Shown piece by piece: positions 13,301 through 27,170 of a DNA stretch of 64,000 nucleotides. Source of the DNA: Schistosoma mansoni. Its lineage: Eukaryota > Platyhelminthes > Trematoda > Strigeidida > Schistosomatidae. The stretch is from positions 39,390,557 through 39,454,556 of the forward strand of contig NC_031502.1 in NCBI RefSeq assembly GCF_000237925.1, read 5' to 3'. Both the position numbers and the translations under genes were made by a program. Numbering within the stretch: the first letter of the stretch is position 1; the number at the start of each line of letters is the position of its first letter. Under the pieces are notes generated by a model, which did not search any database, was not told the DNA's origin, and saw nothing but the letters and a program-made list of their open reading frames with translations.

Positions 13301-16300
13301 CAAGGAGAAAGATATGAATGAAGTGGATGGTTAGTATCTGATAAGATAACACCTGTCAAGAGTTTGCAAGACTTAAGATGTCTATCCACAAGCATATTAA
13401 CAATGACTTCAAAAGATTCACCACATACCTTGCAAACCGCCTTCAGCATTCTACGCAAAACAGCAAAGTCTTTTCTCAAAAGCCCAGGAAAGAATAATGG
13501 AGAACAATATAGAATAATAGGTAATATGCAAGAATTTACAAATTGTAAGAGTAAATGGCGAGTAATCCCAAAAGCATGCAGCCTCTTTATGTAGTATGTC
13601 AAACGGTAAACTTTTTTCGTTAACAGTAAAACATGAGAAGACCAAGAAAGATCAGAGGAAAAAATGATACCAAGATATTTGACCTTCGACACTGTGTTTA
13701 TTAAGGAGTCTCCAATGGCACAAGCATTATGGGATCCCAAAATAGAGTATAGGTTCTGTCCATGTCTCAAGCTAAAATTAACAGCTTGACATTTAGATGG
13801 ATTGAGTAAGAGACCATTACCAACAGACCACCTTTCAATACGAGATAAAAACACATTCAGTTCTATGGGATGTAAGGAGGTAGAAATCGGCATACATTCA
13901 GTGAGGTCGTGTTTTCTGTGGAAGATGGCAGATCATGCAGAAAAAAAGAGAAGAGCAAAAGTGAAAGAACAGCTCCTTGTGGCACACCTACAGTAGACAG
14001 TAGAGATGTTGAACACTTTCCTTCGAATACAGTGTACTGTTCTCTTCCAGAAAGGTAGGAACGTAGCCAATTGGTTATCCAGCTGTCGGTGTCGATACTG
14101 ATCAGCTTGTTAAGTAAGAGGTGTCTTGGAATAGAATCAAAAGCAGAGGTAAAGTCCAGGAAAGCGCATCTAACATACTTCTTACCCTTTTCCAACCCGA
14201 ACACTATATTGTGATGCAGAACAGCAACGGTATCTAATGAATGAATATTCATTATTACTATGTATGTTATGCTGAAGCATTTTATTCAAGTAAACCCACT
14301 TTTTATTATATTTTTAATCTTAATACTTTCACTATGATGAAATTCATTATCCTCGAACGCTTTTCTGTAATGATTAACGGTTAAAAATCACTGCCAACTC
14401 TGTTTGATTAATGAAATCGTCATAACTACTAAAAGTTTATGTCTATTTGCCTTATAAATGACAACTAGCAAGAATAAATCTGAGTATCTAATGTTTCTTG
14501 AAATGAATGAAGATTTTCTTGGTTGACTAATTTCATATATACAATAGTGAAATTTTCATTTTATATCTTAATAAAGTTTGTTTCCGACTAAATTGATTCA
14601 AGATTTATGAGTATCAATATGGAGAAATGAATTTCAGTGACTTATCTTATTTGTGATAATTTTCAAGGAAATCTTGATTAAAAATAAATAAATATAAACT
14701 AAAGAATTTAAGATTCTTAGTTATCTGTTTGATAGAATTGTAATCCTTGGTATGAATGTTGTTTTTTTAATAATTTTTATGGTAAATATCACACTACTTT
14801 AAAATCCAAGCAGTAGTAATATGAACAAGTAATAATAATTATAGTAAGAGAGTCGTTGTCCAACCTGCGTCCAGTGTATTTCACTGATTCCAAGCACCTC
14901 CCACTTGTATTTACTCATTTCTGCAGCAACTTGGAAGACTCTTCCGGTCTCCCACATTGTCCGGACGTTCCATGTACCTATAAAAATTGTCTCTCTGGTT
15001 GTTAGAAGGTGCATCGGCCTCATAACTTCCGAAGGAACTTGACTTTCATCATGAGACGTCATAATTATTCCTTCTACTCCCAGGGCAGAGTTTAAATGGT
15101 TTGAATTATTTTTTATGGGTAGCGTGTTCTTAACGAGTTGGTTTTCTACGGGATGGGGTCGCTAATCCTATGCCCAATCCTCCTCCTTTACCCGAGCTTG
15201 GGACCGGCAGTAGCCCCAGGAGGAGCTATAGGTGGAGTTATATCCCTACTTCTAGTAAATGTGTATTGTCCTCTATTAAACACAATTAACTGATTTAATA
15301 TGTAAGTTCTATGCTATAATAATGATTGGTAACTTCAAGGAAAAAATTTCTTCTTTAAAAGAATAAGATTTATGAACAAAACTAATCTTTCAGACAATGA
15401 AATAGATATTTGCTGGATAACTGTTTGAAACAATCTTTAGAAACTACATACCGTATAGTAAAATATATACCTCTGCAGAGCTGTATAAAAAATTCTTATT
15501 ATACACGAATATACACTAAAAAACGAATATTAAACCAACTTTTAGGTGTTCTTGTCCATCTGGTCAACCATGTCATCATGAAACAGGTCTATGTAGTTGT
15601 CCAGCAGGAAAGTATGGACCACAATGTGAAGACACATGTCCAGAAGGACGTTGGGGTGAGGATTGTCAACATATATGTGATTGTCATTTGAAAAATAATA
15701 ATATGCTATGTGATCCAATTCATGGAGTTTGTTATTGTCGACCAGGATGGCTAGGTCCCAATTGCATAAGCAGTAAGTCATTATTTTATATGAGACTGTA
15801 GTATTTAATGATTGGTTCATTTATTATTACATTAAAAGAAGACTAATAAATTCCCTGTACTTACTTTCAATATTTGAATTTTTCTAGTGTTACAAAGATA
15901 TAACGTAACTTTTCAATAATAACAAGTATAGAGAAGAAAATAAAATTTAGACAGTATTAAGTTGAAATAAACATTTTCTTGATTTTAATCAGAAGGGGTT
16001 TTTGCGAAGATTTCGTATTCGCATAGTTGAAAGCATGAGTCAATTGAAGCTAGACCACCAAGGAAAACCTGGAAGCACTAGACGGCGGTTTCGTCCTATT
16101 GTGGGACAGATGCCGGCTCAGTGGTCTAGTGGTTAAGCGCTCGTACGCCAGACTGATAGGTCCTGGGTTAGAATCTCTCGAGGCGGGATCGTGGATGCTC
16201 ACTGCTGAGGAGTCCTACAATAGGACGAAACGGTTGTTCAGTGTTTCCAGATTTTCCATGGTGGTCTAGCTTCAATTGACTCATGCTTTCAACTATTCGT

Positions 16301-19300
16301 TGATTTGACTATATGAAATTCCTTCTATTATCAATTAGACTCATAATTTCAATAGATGTCAACTATATGAATTGAAAATTTGTTGTACTTCATTTTTAAG
16401 TACTTGTGTTTTATAAAAATCCTTAGTTTACCAAATTATAAGAACTATTAAACCTTGGTCAGAATAATAAATCGACAGTTCTCGAACCAATGAAGTGTCA
16501 TAATAATATGTGAAGTGTAATCGCATTTCAACAATTGTTCTTAACTTGTTATCTTGTATACGTTAGTCAGTTGCAAATAAATCATTCTCTTGAGCTTGCT
16601 ATGAGTTCAGTCAATATTATCTTATTGTTATAGTGACCCCATCTCGCGAAGTAATCAATTTTTAAAATGATATAATTAACTAATTGACAATACGTAGAAA
16701 ATAGTAAAGCGTATAACAAAGGTTAAAAGGTCATTTGGAAGCTTGCAACAAGAAGAGCATAGAAGTACAGTAAAAATATAGATAATAATAGTCCGAAAAA
16801 TATTTCTGAAAGTTCCAACTATCGCAATATTCGTCTCGTTATAGCAGGTTTCATGGACAACAATCATTTGACATAACTGTGTAAATGTTTGATGAAATAA
16901 AGGAAATGTTTTCGTATTGCATGCTCTTAACTGTTATATTTGCTTTTTACGACTTTGTCTCTCCCAATCAGGCACTACGCTAACTTTCTATTCAAAAATG
17001 CATGGTTATATAGGGCTCTGCTCGATAATGAGTCAGTAACTAAACATAGGAAGCCCATTAACTGGCTTCACAAGTCCAAAAATGTCACAACTAAAGTGAC
17101 TGATTATTGAGTAATACGTTTGACCCTTTTACTGACGTCAACTTCACCGTATGATGACCCAATAAATCCAAACTATATACTGCCTCCCCTTTTATATTTT
17201 CACAATTTAAATATTGATGTCGAAGACAGTAGACGAGTTCCAAGTTTGCATAGATTATTCAGTGTTATTTTTACTCTATGACGATACATTAACCCTGGTG
17301 CCATATTCAAACTAGAACAATTAAAATACCTCTACAAAGAGACAGAAGCTGTCTTAAGAAGATTTTAGAATAACACTAACGTAATTAGATTTAGTACACT
17401 TACTGAAGATAAACCTGTCTAAACTTTCTACCCTCTTAATACAAAGATTATATATATATATATGTTGCTGCATTTTACATATTATTGGCACTCTGTTTGT
17501 TCTCAAAGAAGTGTTTATTTCCGTGTTTACTAAGATCATTTTAGAAATGAACATATGAGTGATTGCCATCTCGTTTTTTTCTGTCTCACTCAATTTCTAG
17601 GATGTCCAGCTGGATATTTTGGTATAAATTGTCAACATGAGTGTAAATGTAAAAATAATGGAGTATGTCATCCTGACAACGGGACATGTATATGTCAAGC
17701 TGGTAAATATACATTCAAGTATTTTTCGTTTGAATTGATTATTTGAATCTTCCCACTAACGTCTATGACTGAAGTTATTCAGTCTCTTTTTGGCATATGC
17801 ACATCTTGTGCGAATTACCTCCATAATACCATTAAGTTACAAGGATTATAAGCAGAGATGGATTGTATCCATGTGATGAGTCTCAAATTGAACGAAACGC
17901 GAGTCCTTGATTCCAGTCCTAGATACCATCCATTCATACATTGTGTTCATTAACATTTTAAATACTGAAATGGTAAAGCATAACAACTTACTTTAAATTT
18001 ACCTAACACAATTCCTTACTGTGATTATGACTGTTAATGTAATTTCCAACTTCGGTTTCTTTATGACTGTAACGACTCAATATATATCACAGATATTAGG
18101 TGTATTCATATACAGAACCATTGTAATGTAGAAAACAGTTGAACAATGGTCGAACAACGTCAGCTACTAATACTCAGTTCATTTTCGAAAGCATAATTAT
18201 TCCCAAAATAAAGATGAACGTTCTTCCTATAGTTGAATAAACTCATCTTAGCACCAACCATTGTCATGAATCATCAATACACCAAAACAACAAAGTCAGG
18301 TTAAACAATGCATATAAATGAAACAACAATGTGTGTTACGCCCAGCTCATTTTGCTACTGACTACTCAAACAAAATACAATAACTAGATTAATTGATTGA
18401 ATACTATATTCTACTATATTTCTGGTATTATGTGGTTACATATCATTCCCAAGAATTCTTTGACTTAGGTCTAGTGTTTTGTGGCACTCAACAAGAAAGT
18501 TTTTCTTTAAGTTTCATTAAAATCTTGTTTCTTTTACGACAGGAACCTATCTCATCCAGTACTACAGTCGGACTCGCCACCACTAAATGTTCATCTCGTA
18601 ATTATAAGACTCGATTATTTCCATGGATCACTTATCTAATGATTATCACTGTTCTGCGCTCTCTATGAATTGATCTACTGTCGATCAAAAAGTTATTATT
18701 TCATGATACATCACATTATAACTAAAAAAGGATTTAAAAAACCAAGATAACAAGAATAGTTCGGTGTAAGGAATCAAAAGCGAGCTCACTATTAACTAGA
18801 AAGTACTTTTATTTGAACTGAAACTGACTAATATGTAGATTGCCACTCCCCAACTGATCAAAAATTCTAAATTCACAAAAAAATATTACATAGTACTCAG
18901 TTAAACTGTTTATAACTTCATTATGCATCAATTTTTTGTTTTCTTTTTGTACAGGGTATTACGGTGAACGTTGTCAACTAAATTGTCCTCCTGGTTTTTA
19001 TGGTTTACAGTGTAAGCAAAAATGTGGATGTATTCATGGTGAAGCGTGTAATGAAATAACTGGTGAATGTTACTGCTCAGCTGGTTACCACGGTAAAAAA
19101 TGTGAACAAAGTAAGTGATTTTTCATTGTCATTTTGCACAGCAGTAGTTGTTATTTCATATAAAATAACCATTGTAATTTACCTCGAACTACCAGTATTT
19201 CCAAAAGTATGTTGGTTAATGAATTTAATTTCTCAACTGATGCAGTCGATTCAAAATCATAGATTTATATCATTCTTCTGAGGGCTTATCAGTCAATTAT

Positions 19301-22300
19301 ACTTTCAATCTCCATGATAACTACTCTATATTACTATCTAGAAACATTTTCCAATGATTATATAGATTTTTCTAGATCACTTTGTACACGTTTGAGTAGT
19401 CATTTTGATCCATTTGAAACTTTTTATAAAGAAAGAAGACAAATAGACTATTTATCATCATTAACCGTCAGCATAAAAGAAAACTATTTAAAAAGCTTTA
19501 AACAAGACTATTTCATTAACAACATCCATAGTTCTGTATAATATTCTGTTTGAAGCTTTTCTCATATATTACACATGATCTATGTGTAGTGAACAAGAAC
19601 ATGGGTGTGGGCAATCGAATGTATTTAAATACAAATTACAAACTATCTCACTAAAATCTGATAACCATACAGTAAACAGTTAATTTGCAAAACAACAATC
19701 AATTGTCTCAATCTTCACCATCCCTTCTTCAAATATCAGTCCATCTTCTTTGATTTCATTGTTCATGCATTTTCGTACCGATTGCGCTTCATTCCTGTTC
19801 TTTCCTTATCGATCTTTTGCCAAAATATATTCTATGTCTGACCATCACCATATACTACTTATGTGGATATAAGTAGACCACACCTACTGGTTTGTATCAA
19901 CAGTAAAGTCGGAAAAGATAATTACATAGATATGAATTCCTTAAATCTACTTTATATTGGTAAGCAAAGATGGATATATCGAGGCAATACGCACAGTATG
20001 CACATATGCCAATTAGAGACTGACCAGTTGCAGTCCTAAAAACATCAATGGGAAGATCCAAACAAACAATACTAAGTAAATTTCTACTTTATATTGTTGC
20101 CGAAAATAAAAATAAAGAGTCCTTATATCTACTTATTTCATGAATTAAATTCTAGTGACAGTTTAAATTTCAACATCATATCATCTTCATCTAAAAGCTA
20201 CAGTCAAAAGAGATCATAATTTGTAATTTTATGTTAATAATTTATGGGGGCTTTTTTAAATATAATTTTCCAGCTTGTCTTCCTGGTACATATGGACCAC
20301 AATGTTCACTAATTTGTCCTGTATGTCATACTCGAATTGCAGATTCAAATACACTGGATAGTTTATTACTTTCAGAGACTTCATCAATTCCAGATAATAC
20401 ATTTCTTTCATCACAATATCATTCAGAAGTAATGAAAAATACTAAAGTAGCCATATTAAGACGTTTGAATCAAAATCAAAATAATCCTACTTGTCATCCA
20501 CAAACCGGACAATGTCCATGTCCACCAGGTTCAGAAGGCAAAGATTGTAGTACACCATGTCCGAAAGATCGGTTTGGACCTGACTGTGCTCAGGTAAGAG
20601 TATTATTTTAATATAGTAAAGTACATTCATGATGACATATTATAAAACTAAATAATTCACATGGAAGCAATTTAAGAACTTATCACGGCCCACAGCTCTT
20701 CATCTTATTGTTAACGAATAACCAACTGGATCTCATAGCAATCGACTTTACAAGTACGTATAAAGTAGACTAATGTATCACTTCCTATTCTGAAAAACCC
20801 AGTTATTTTTCACAAGTTTGGTTTAAAATTCTAAAAATTGCTACCTACTAAATTGTACTTCAAATTACCGGTCAATCAATTACCTGACTTTGAAGAACTA
20901 TGTGACAATTACCATAGCAATCATTAATTGATTCCTTTTTCATACAGCTTGAAGTGAATATTTTCTTGGTAAACAGTCCTAAATGTAGTAGAGATCTCCC
21001 TTCAATTGGTGTTTGAAATAAAGCGAACCATTTATTTAGCGCCAACTGCCAAAGCAACACGAGTTGTATTGATTTTGCATTGTTTAAACCCTCATGCTGT
21101 CATATAGGAGCAAGATAATAATTCATTATCGTAAGGGTTCCATTTTTAGTTTATACTTTGTGTAACAGCTTCCGTGATTACACAAGCGGTGAGCTTACTT
21201 TACTTCACAGGAGTAAAATAATAATTTCGGTCAGAAGCTAGTGATATTGTAATCGATAACAAGAAAAACAAATTGAAGACAACAGTCGTATAGTAAAGTT
21301 GAATAACTTATAAGGATTTTATTATGATTGTAGAGATCGTGATTAAATACTAATAATGTTAATAATTAGTGAACAAACTCATACATAAATGTATAATAAA
21401 ACAGAACCAGACATATCAACATTGATACTCAATTTGTTGCATACCATAGGACTTCAAAGAAGCAATTTTCTTATTTTTGTCACAGACTTCTATTTTAGAA
21501 GTACAAATGGTGGATGTTTTAGAGAGATGGTCAAATTCTTGTATATAATAAACATGATATGCGGACACCAATATTAGGCAAGAATTTTTCTCCAGAAAAA
21601 CTCTATGTTTAGACATGGCTAAATCAGAAATCTCACTAAATGTGGCTTAGATTACCTCTTATGAGTCATTTAGATAAAACTATTGAATGTGAAAACTCCG
21701 CCTGTAGCTCTTCTAGAGTTACTGCCGGTCCCAAGCCCACACAAAGGAGGAGGGTTGGGCATGGGGTTAGCGACCCCATCCCGTAGAAAAGCTAACTCGC
21801 TAAAAAAACGCTAACCAGAAAAAATAATTCAAACAATTTAAACTCTGCCCTGGGAGTAGAAGGAATAATTATGACGTCTCATGATGAAAGTCAAGTTCCT
21901 TCGGAAGTTATGAGGCCGATGCACCTTCTAACAACCAGAGAGACAATTTTTATAGGTACATGGAACGTCCGGACAATGTGGGAGACAGGAAAGACCAGCC
22001 AAATAGCAATGGAAATGAGGAGATACAACTTGGCAGTACTCGGAATCAGCGAAACCCATTGGACACAAACTGGACAACAAAGGCTAGGTACAGGAGAGAT
22101 GCTGCTGTACTCCGGTCACGAAGGGGAAAATGCTCCACACACTCAGAGAGTTGCTCTAATGTTGTCCAAAGAAGCACGAAATGCACTTGTGGGATGGGAA
22201 TCTCATGGACCCAGGATAATCAAGGCATCATTCAGAACAAAGAAGCAAGGGATCACAATGAACGTTATCCAATGTTATGCACCCATCAATGACAGCAACG

Positions 22301-25300
22301 ACGATGATAAAGATCAGTTCTATGAAAGGCTGCAATCAATTATAGAGAAGTGCTCACAAAAGGACCTCACCATCCTGATGGGAGATCTAAATGCTAAAGT
22401 TGGAGTGGACAACACAGGATATGAAGGTGTAATTGGACGACATGGATTAGGAGAGAGAAATGAAAATGGGGAGAGACTTGCAAACCTATGTGCATTCAAC
22501 AAATTGGTTATAGGAGGCACAATATTCCCACACAAGCGCATACACAAAGCTACATGGATCTCACCGGACCAAACCACAGAGAACCAGATAGATCACATCT
22601 GTATCAACAAAAAATTCCGAAGATCAATGAAAGATGTGAGAANNNNNNNNNNNNNNNNNNNNNNNNNNNNNNNNNNNNNNNNNNNNNNNNNNNNNNNNNN
22701 NNNNNNNNNNNNNNNNNNNNNNNNNNNNNNNNNNNNNNNNNNNNNNNNNNNNNNNNNNNNNNNNNNNNNNNNNNNNNNNNNNNNNNNNNNNNNNNNNNNN
22801 NNNNNNNNNNNNNNNNNNNNNNNNNNNNNNNNNNNNNNNNNNCATGGATTACAAAATAATTTAGAAGCAAAAACTAGTGAATAGATATTTGATTATAGTT
22901 CAGAATTTCTTCGGTAGTGCATACTCAAGACCCCATACTTGATCGGATTTATGACCTTCAGTTCACTCAGTCAGCAGGATATAATTCAGCCACTGAATCA
23001 GAATAAGATGGTTAAAACTTCTGATCATAATCAATTATTGATATTATAGTTATCTATCATCAATAAGTGACACTAGCCAATTAGTGTCTCACTAACAAAC
23101 GTGGTTAACTCAACGAATCATAACTTCCAATTAGAAGTTAAGAAAATTTTCTCTCGAAATTATTCACCAGTAATCATGTGATTGCCATATTTATAAAGGT
23201 GTTTGGTGGGTGTATACATTTCGAAAACACTTTTCATCATAAACTAGTACAAGATCTACTACTATCAAAACCAGAGGATTGTAAAAATATCTCCAGGCTT
23301 TTTAATAGACACTAGATAAATAAATCTCTGTCATATTTGTTCTGAATTGATGTACGCTTATCTTTTGAAGGAAAATAAAATCCATCTTTATCAAAAATAA
23401 TTGAAGTTATGACTACCGAATAGCTCAAACTCAAATTACCTGATTCTACTAATCAATTGATACTGGAACCCAAATGAATATAAAGAAATTAATTTTCGGG
23501 ATCCTTTAACTTTGATATATTCATTGTTCTTTGATGATTGATGAGGAAATGCACCTTCAAAATGTAAAGTACCGAATCAAATGTATCATTTCTATCATTA
23601 AAATATCTCAGATCATTTACTCATTAAGACAAATAATAAGAATTTTTCCATAAGTATAGTCCATAGAAATTTTATACTTTGATTTTTTTTCTTGCCTTAC
23701 TTTTAAAAACAAATAATTAGTTTGTCCTCGTGGTTATTTTGGGGAAATGTGTGCACAAGCTTGTCAACATTGTGAAGAGTGTCATTTCGAGACTGGACAG
23801 TGTCTATGCGCACTGGGACATCATGGAGAAACATGCGGCAGTAGTAAGCAATATCCGCATACTTCAAAGGTTAACGAAACAGAATTTTGGTGGATAAAAC
23901 ACATTGATCACAGCATTTCTTTCATTAAATAATAATAAATATTACTGTTTCTTTTAAGCATGTATATGTTTGTGTCATGTCTACTGTAAAGACAGTTAAC
24001 AGTGATTAATTCTATACTTACATTCACTAATCTTCTTACACAAAGATTTAATTAAGAGGAATGATAGATTTATATTTAAATGAATGATTTTGAGATGATG
24101 AACTCTGAACGGCTGCGTACCTATTGGCTCAGTCTAGTATTCAACACCTATATTTTATTCATATGGGCTTTAAATAATCCCTCCTAATTAAACCTCCATT
24201 ATTTAGTTAATCCAACAACTGATGATAACTAAGGTGAAATCCGAATAAGTTGTTCATTTATTTGTTTTAAATTACCATAAACTGTTAATAACTATATGCT
24301 AATGAAAGCCTACATCAGTGGGAATACGATAGGTCAATTGACAGTGTAGAATAACGTATAGTTTAAAGAATATGTACAGTTAGTGGTCCCATCAACTAAT
24401 AGTTATTATTATTACAAGTCTATGGAAGACCAGATGAAATATTTGTAAACACATAGTTATTGTTTAATATATCTCTGCTTTATCTGAATAAAAAACAGCG
24501 ATAGCAATAAAGGGGAGAACTTGAACTCGATTAAACGAGTTATTTTTGAAAAGGCAGTCACTAACGTGAACAATATTCATTTTGACTAGGTCATTGTAAT
24601 GGGCATTAGTCAGGTAAAACTGGAAGATTCCATTGCTTGAATACAGTCATAATTAGCGTAGAACCTGGCGTACATGAACTTCAGCCCAAGTTTCCATTAT
24701 AGGTCGACGCGAGATGGAATCAGCAAAATAATTGCAGTAATAATGATAGTGAAAAAGAATGGACATTGAAAATGTGGTCTAGGAAGTAATGGAAAAGTGC
24801 ATATGAAGAAATAATGGAACTAAAGATCTAGGCGAAGATTAGAAATGAACGGATTTATCACTGTGACTGATTCTAGACCAAACCATTTTACGTCTCTGAC
24901 CAATGATCAAAACTATCATGTGGACCCTGAACAAGTTATCTGCAACCGCTAGATTAGCTCAGAACAGCAGTCTATGACTTCACAGACTGGTCCCATATTT
25001 AGGTTTGGTTCACTGTCTATTTCTAACTCGATCCAACATTTCTCATCGAGTAGGTAATAGTTGGGCATGCGTAACACATGTCTTGGTCATTTCAGTTTAT
25101 CGAGATTTACCACTTCGTCAAATGATTTAGCCTTTTTTCCTGTTATTCTCTGCCTAACCTTTGGGCTACTCACTCGGTCGTTCGATGTTTAACTTCTGTT
25201 CCATGTTTGTTGTGCACCAGCAAGATTATTGTTGTTTATCTTCTTATTACTGTTGTGATTTATACTCATCATCAATCCTAACATATTATTTCTGATGAGT

Positions 25301-27128
25301 TACATGAGTCATTTAAATGTTGTGATCAAATGTGTGTATTTATTCCCCAAAATTATATTTCGTTGTCGATCGTTTTTATATTAACTGTACAATTATTTGT
25401 TATCAGTGTTATTTTTTATATGCATGATTTTGTAATGCAGTGATTTATGCAATATACTGTTTAATTGTACATATACTCACAATCACTTTTATAATAACGG
25501 TAATAATAATAATTCACTCATTACTTACTTACTTACGCCCGTTACCCCTCATCGAGGAGCATAGACTACCCATCAGCACTATCCACTCAACTCTATCCTG
25601 AGAAATCCCTTCCACTTGTCTACAGTTGCTATTCACCTTTTTTCATGTCTGCTTCCAATTCTCAACTCAGTGTGTTCTTTGACTTTCCTCTTTTCCGTTT
25701 TCCTTCCGGATTCCAAATTAGGGCTTGCCTAGTGATGCAGTTTGGTGATTTCCGTAATGTATGTCCTATCCACTTCCAACGTCTTTTCCTAATTTCCTCT
25801 TCAGTTGGCAGCTGGTTTGTCCTCTCTCACAGTAGGGTGCTGCTGACGGTAACTGACCAATGGATATTGAGTATCTTATGTAGACAACTGTTTATAAACA
25901 CTTTTACATTTTTGATGATGGATGTAGTAGTTCTCCAAGTTTCAGCTCCGCACAATAGAACTATCTTGACGTTCGCATTGAAGATTCTGATTTTGATGTC
26001 AGTTGACAGTTGTTTTGAGTTCCATATGTTCTTTAATTGTAGAAATGCTGCCCTTGCTTTCTCAATTCTTGCCTTTACGTGTGCATTAGATCCTCCTTGT
26101 TCATCAATGATGCTTCACAGGCGCGTTAAAGATTCCACATCTTTCATGGCTTCTCCATCAAGCTTGATTGTGTTGGTGTTTTGTGTGTTGTATTTGAGGA
26201 TCTTACTTTGTCCCTTGTGTATGTCGAGGCCTACTGATGCAGAGGCTGCTGCTATATTACTTGTCTTCATTTGCATTTGCTTGTGTATGAGATAGGAGGG
26301 AGAGGTCATCTATGAAGTCTGAATCATCTAGTTGCATGAAGGCTGTCCATTATATTCCGCGCTTCCCTTTAGATGTTAGCGTATTCATAATTCAGTTTAC
26401 AACAACCACAAGAAAGAGAAAAAGGAGAGTAAGCAGACTTGTCTGACTTCAGTCCTCACTTGGAATGCATCTGTCACTTGTCCTCTATGTACGACTTTGC
26501 ACTGTAGTTCGTCGTATAAATTCCATATGATATTGATGATCTGCTCAGGTACATCATAATGTCGAAGACGTTTCCATAAGGTCCTCCTGTTCACACTGTC
26601 AAACGCCTTTTCATAATCAGTGAAGTTTATGTATAGTGACGAGTTCCACTCAACAGACTATTCAATAGTGATCCATAGAGTCGTGATTCGGTCTGTGAAC
26701 GGCCGATCATTACGGAATCCGACCTGTCGATCTCGAAGTTAGGCGTCTACTGAGTCTTTCATCCAGTCCAACAACACTCTATTGAAACTTTTCCTGGTAC
26801 TGACGGTAGTGTGATTCCTCTGTAGTTCTCACATTTGCTTAGATCTCCTTTCTTTGGTATCTTGATGAGGTGTCCTTCTTTCCAATCCATCGGGCACCTC
26901 TTCTTCCTCCCAAATCTTCCTGAATAGAACGTAAAGCATACTTCCAGCTACTTCTACGTCTGACTTCAGAGCTTCAGCTAGTATACTGTCACTCATTACT
27001 TCGCTCAATATTGTATATTCAAGTTTTATGCTGATTTCCAAATATACTAATTAAATAGTAATGATATAGAGCAATTTTCTAATCTGTCCATGTATGTCAA
27101 GGACCAAAACGTGTAAACTCTCCAACAC

Positions 27129-27170
<42 letters not shown>

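Larger units (their letters stand above)
11900..15545 (+). other. Intron holding two antisense LINE pieces
   Basis: Long intron of the EGF gene. It contains a CR1-like LINE (12944-14255) and an RTE 5' piece (14853-15246), both antisense. I recognise nothing in 11900-12940 or 14260-14850. Confidence 0.5.
20594..23720 (+). other. Intron(s) with RTE element and gap; one EGF exon missing here
   Basis: The flanking exons end in phase 0 and start in phase 1, and the modules do not join: AQ is followed by CPRG with no CxC...TGxCxC part. An exon of about 90-105 nt should lie between them. I cannot find it in the readable bases. Contents are an RTE 5' half (21704-22642) and 200 Ns (22643-22842). Confidence 0.6.

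Noticed and set aside
20948-20968. 21-nt microexon (phase 0 to 0) after CCTTTTTCATACAG with donor GTAAAC
   Set aside because: It fits the phase of the preceding exon but adds no Cys and does not repair the phase break to 23721; short matches like this arise by chance.
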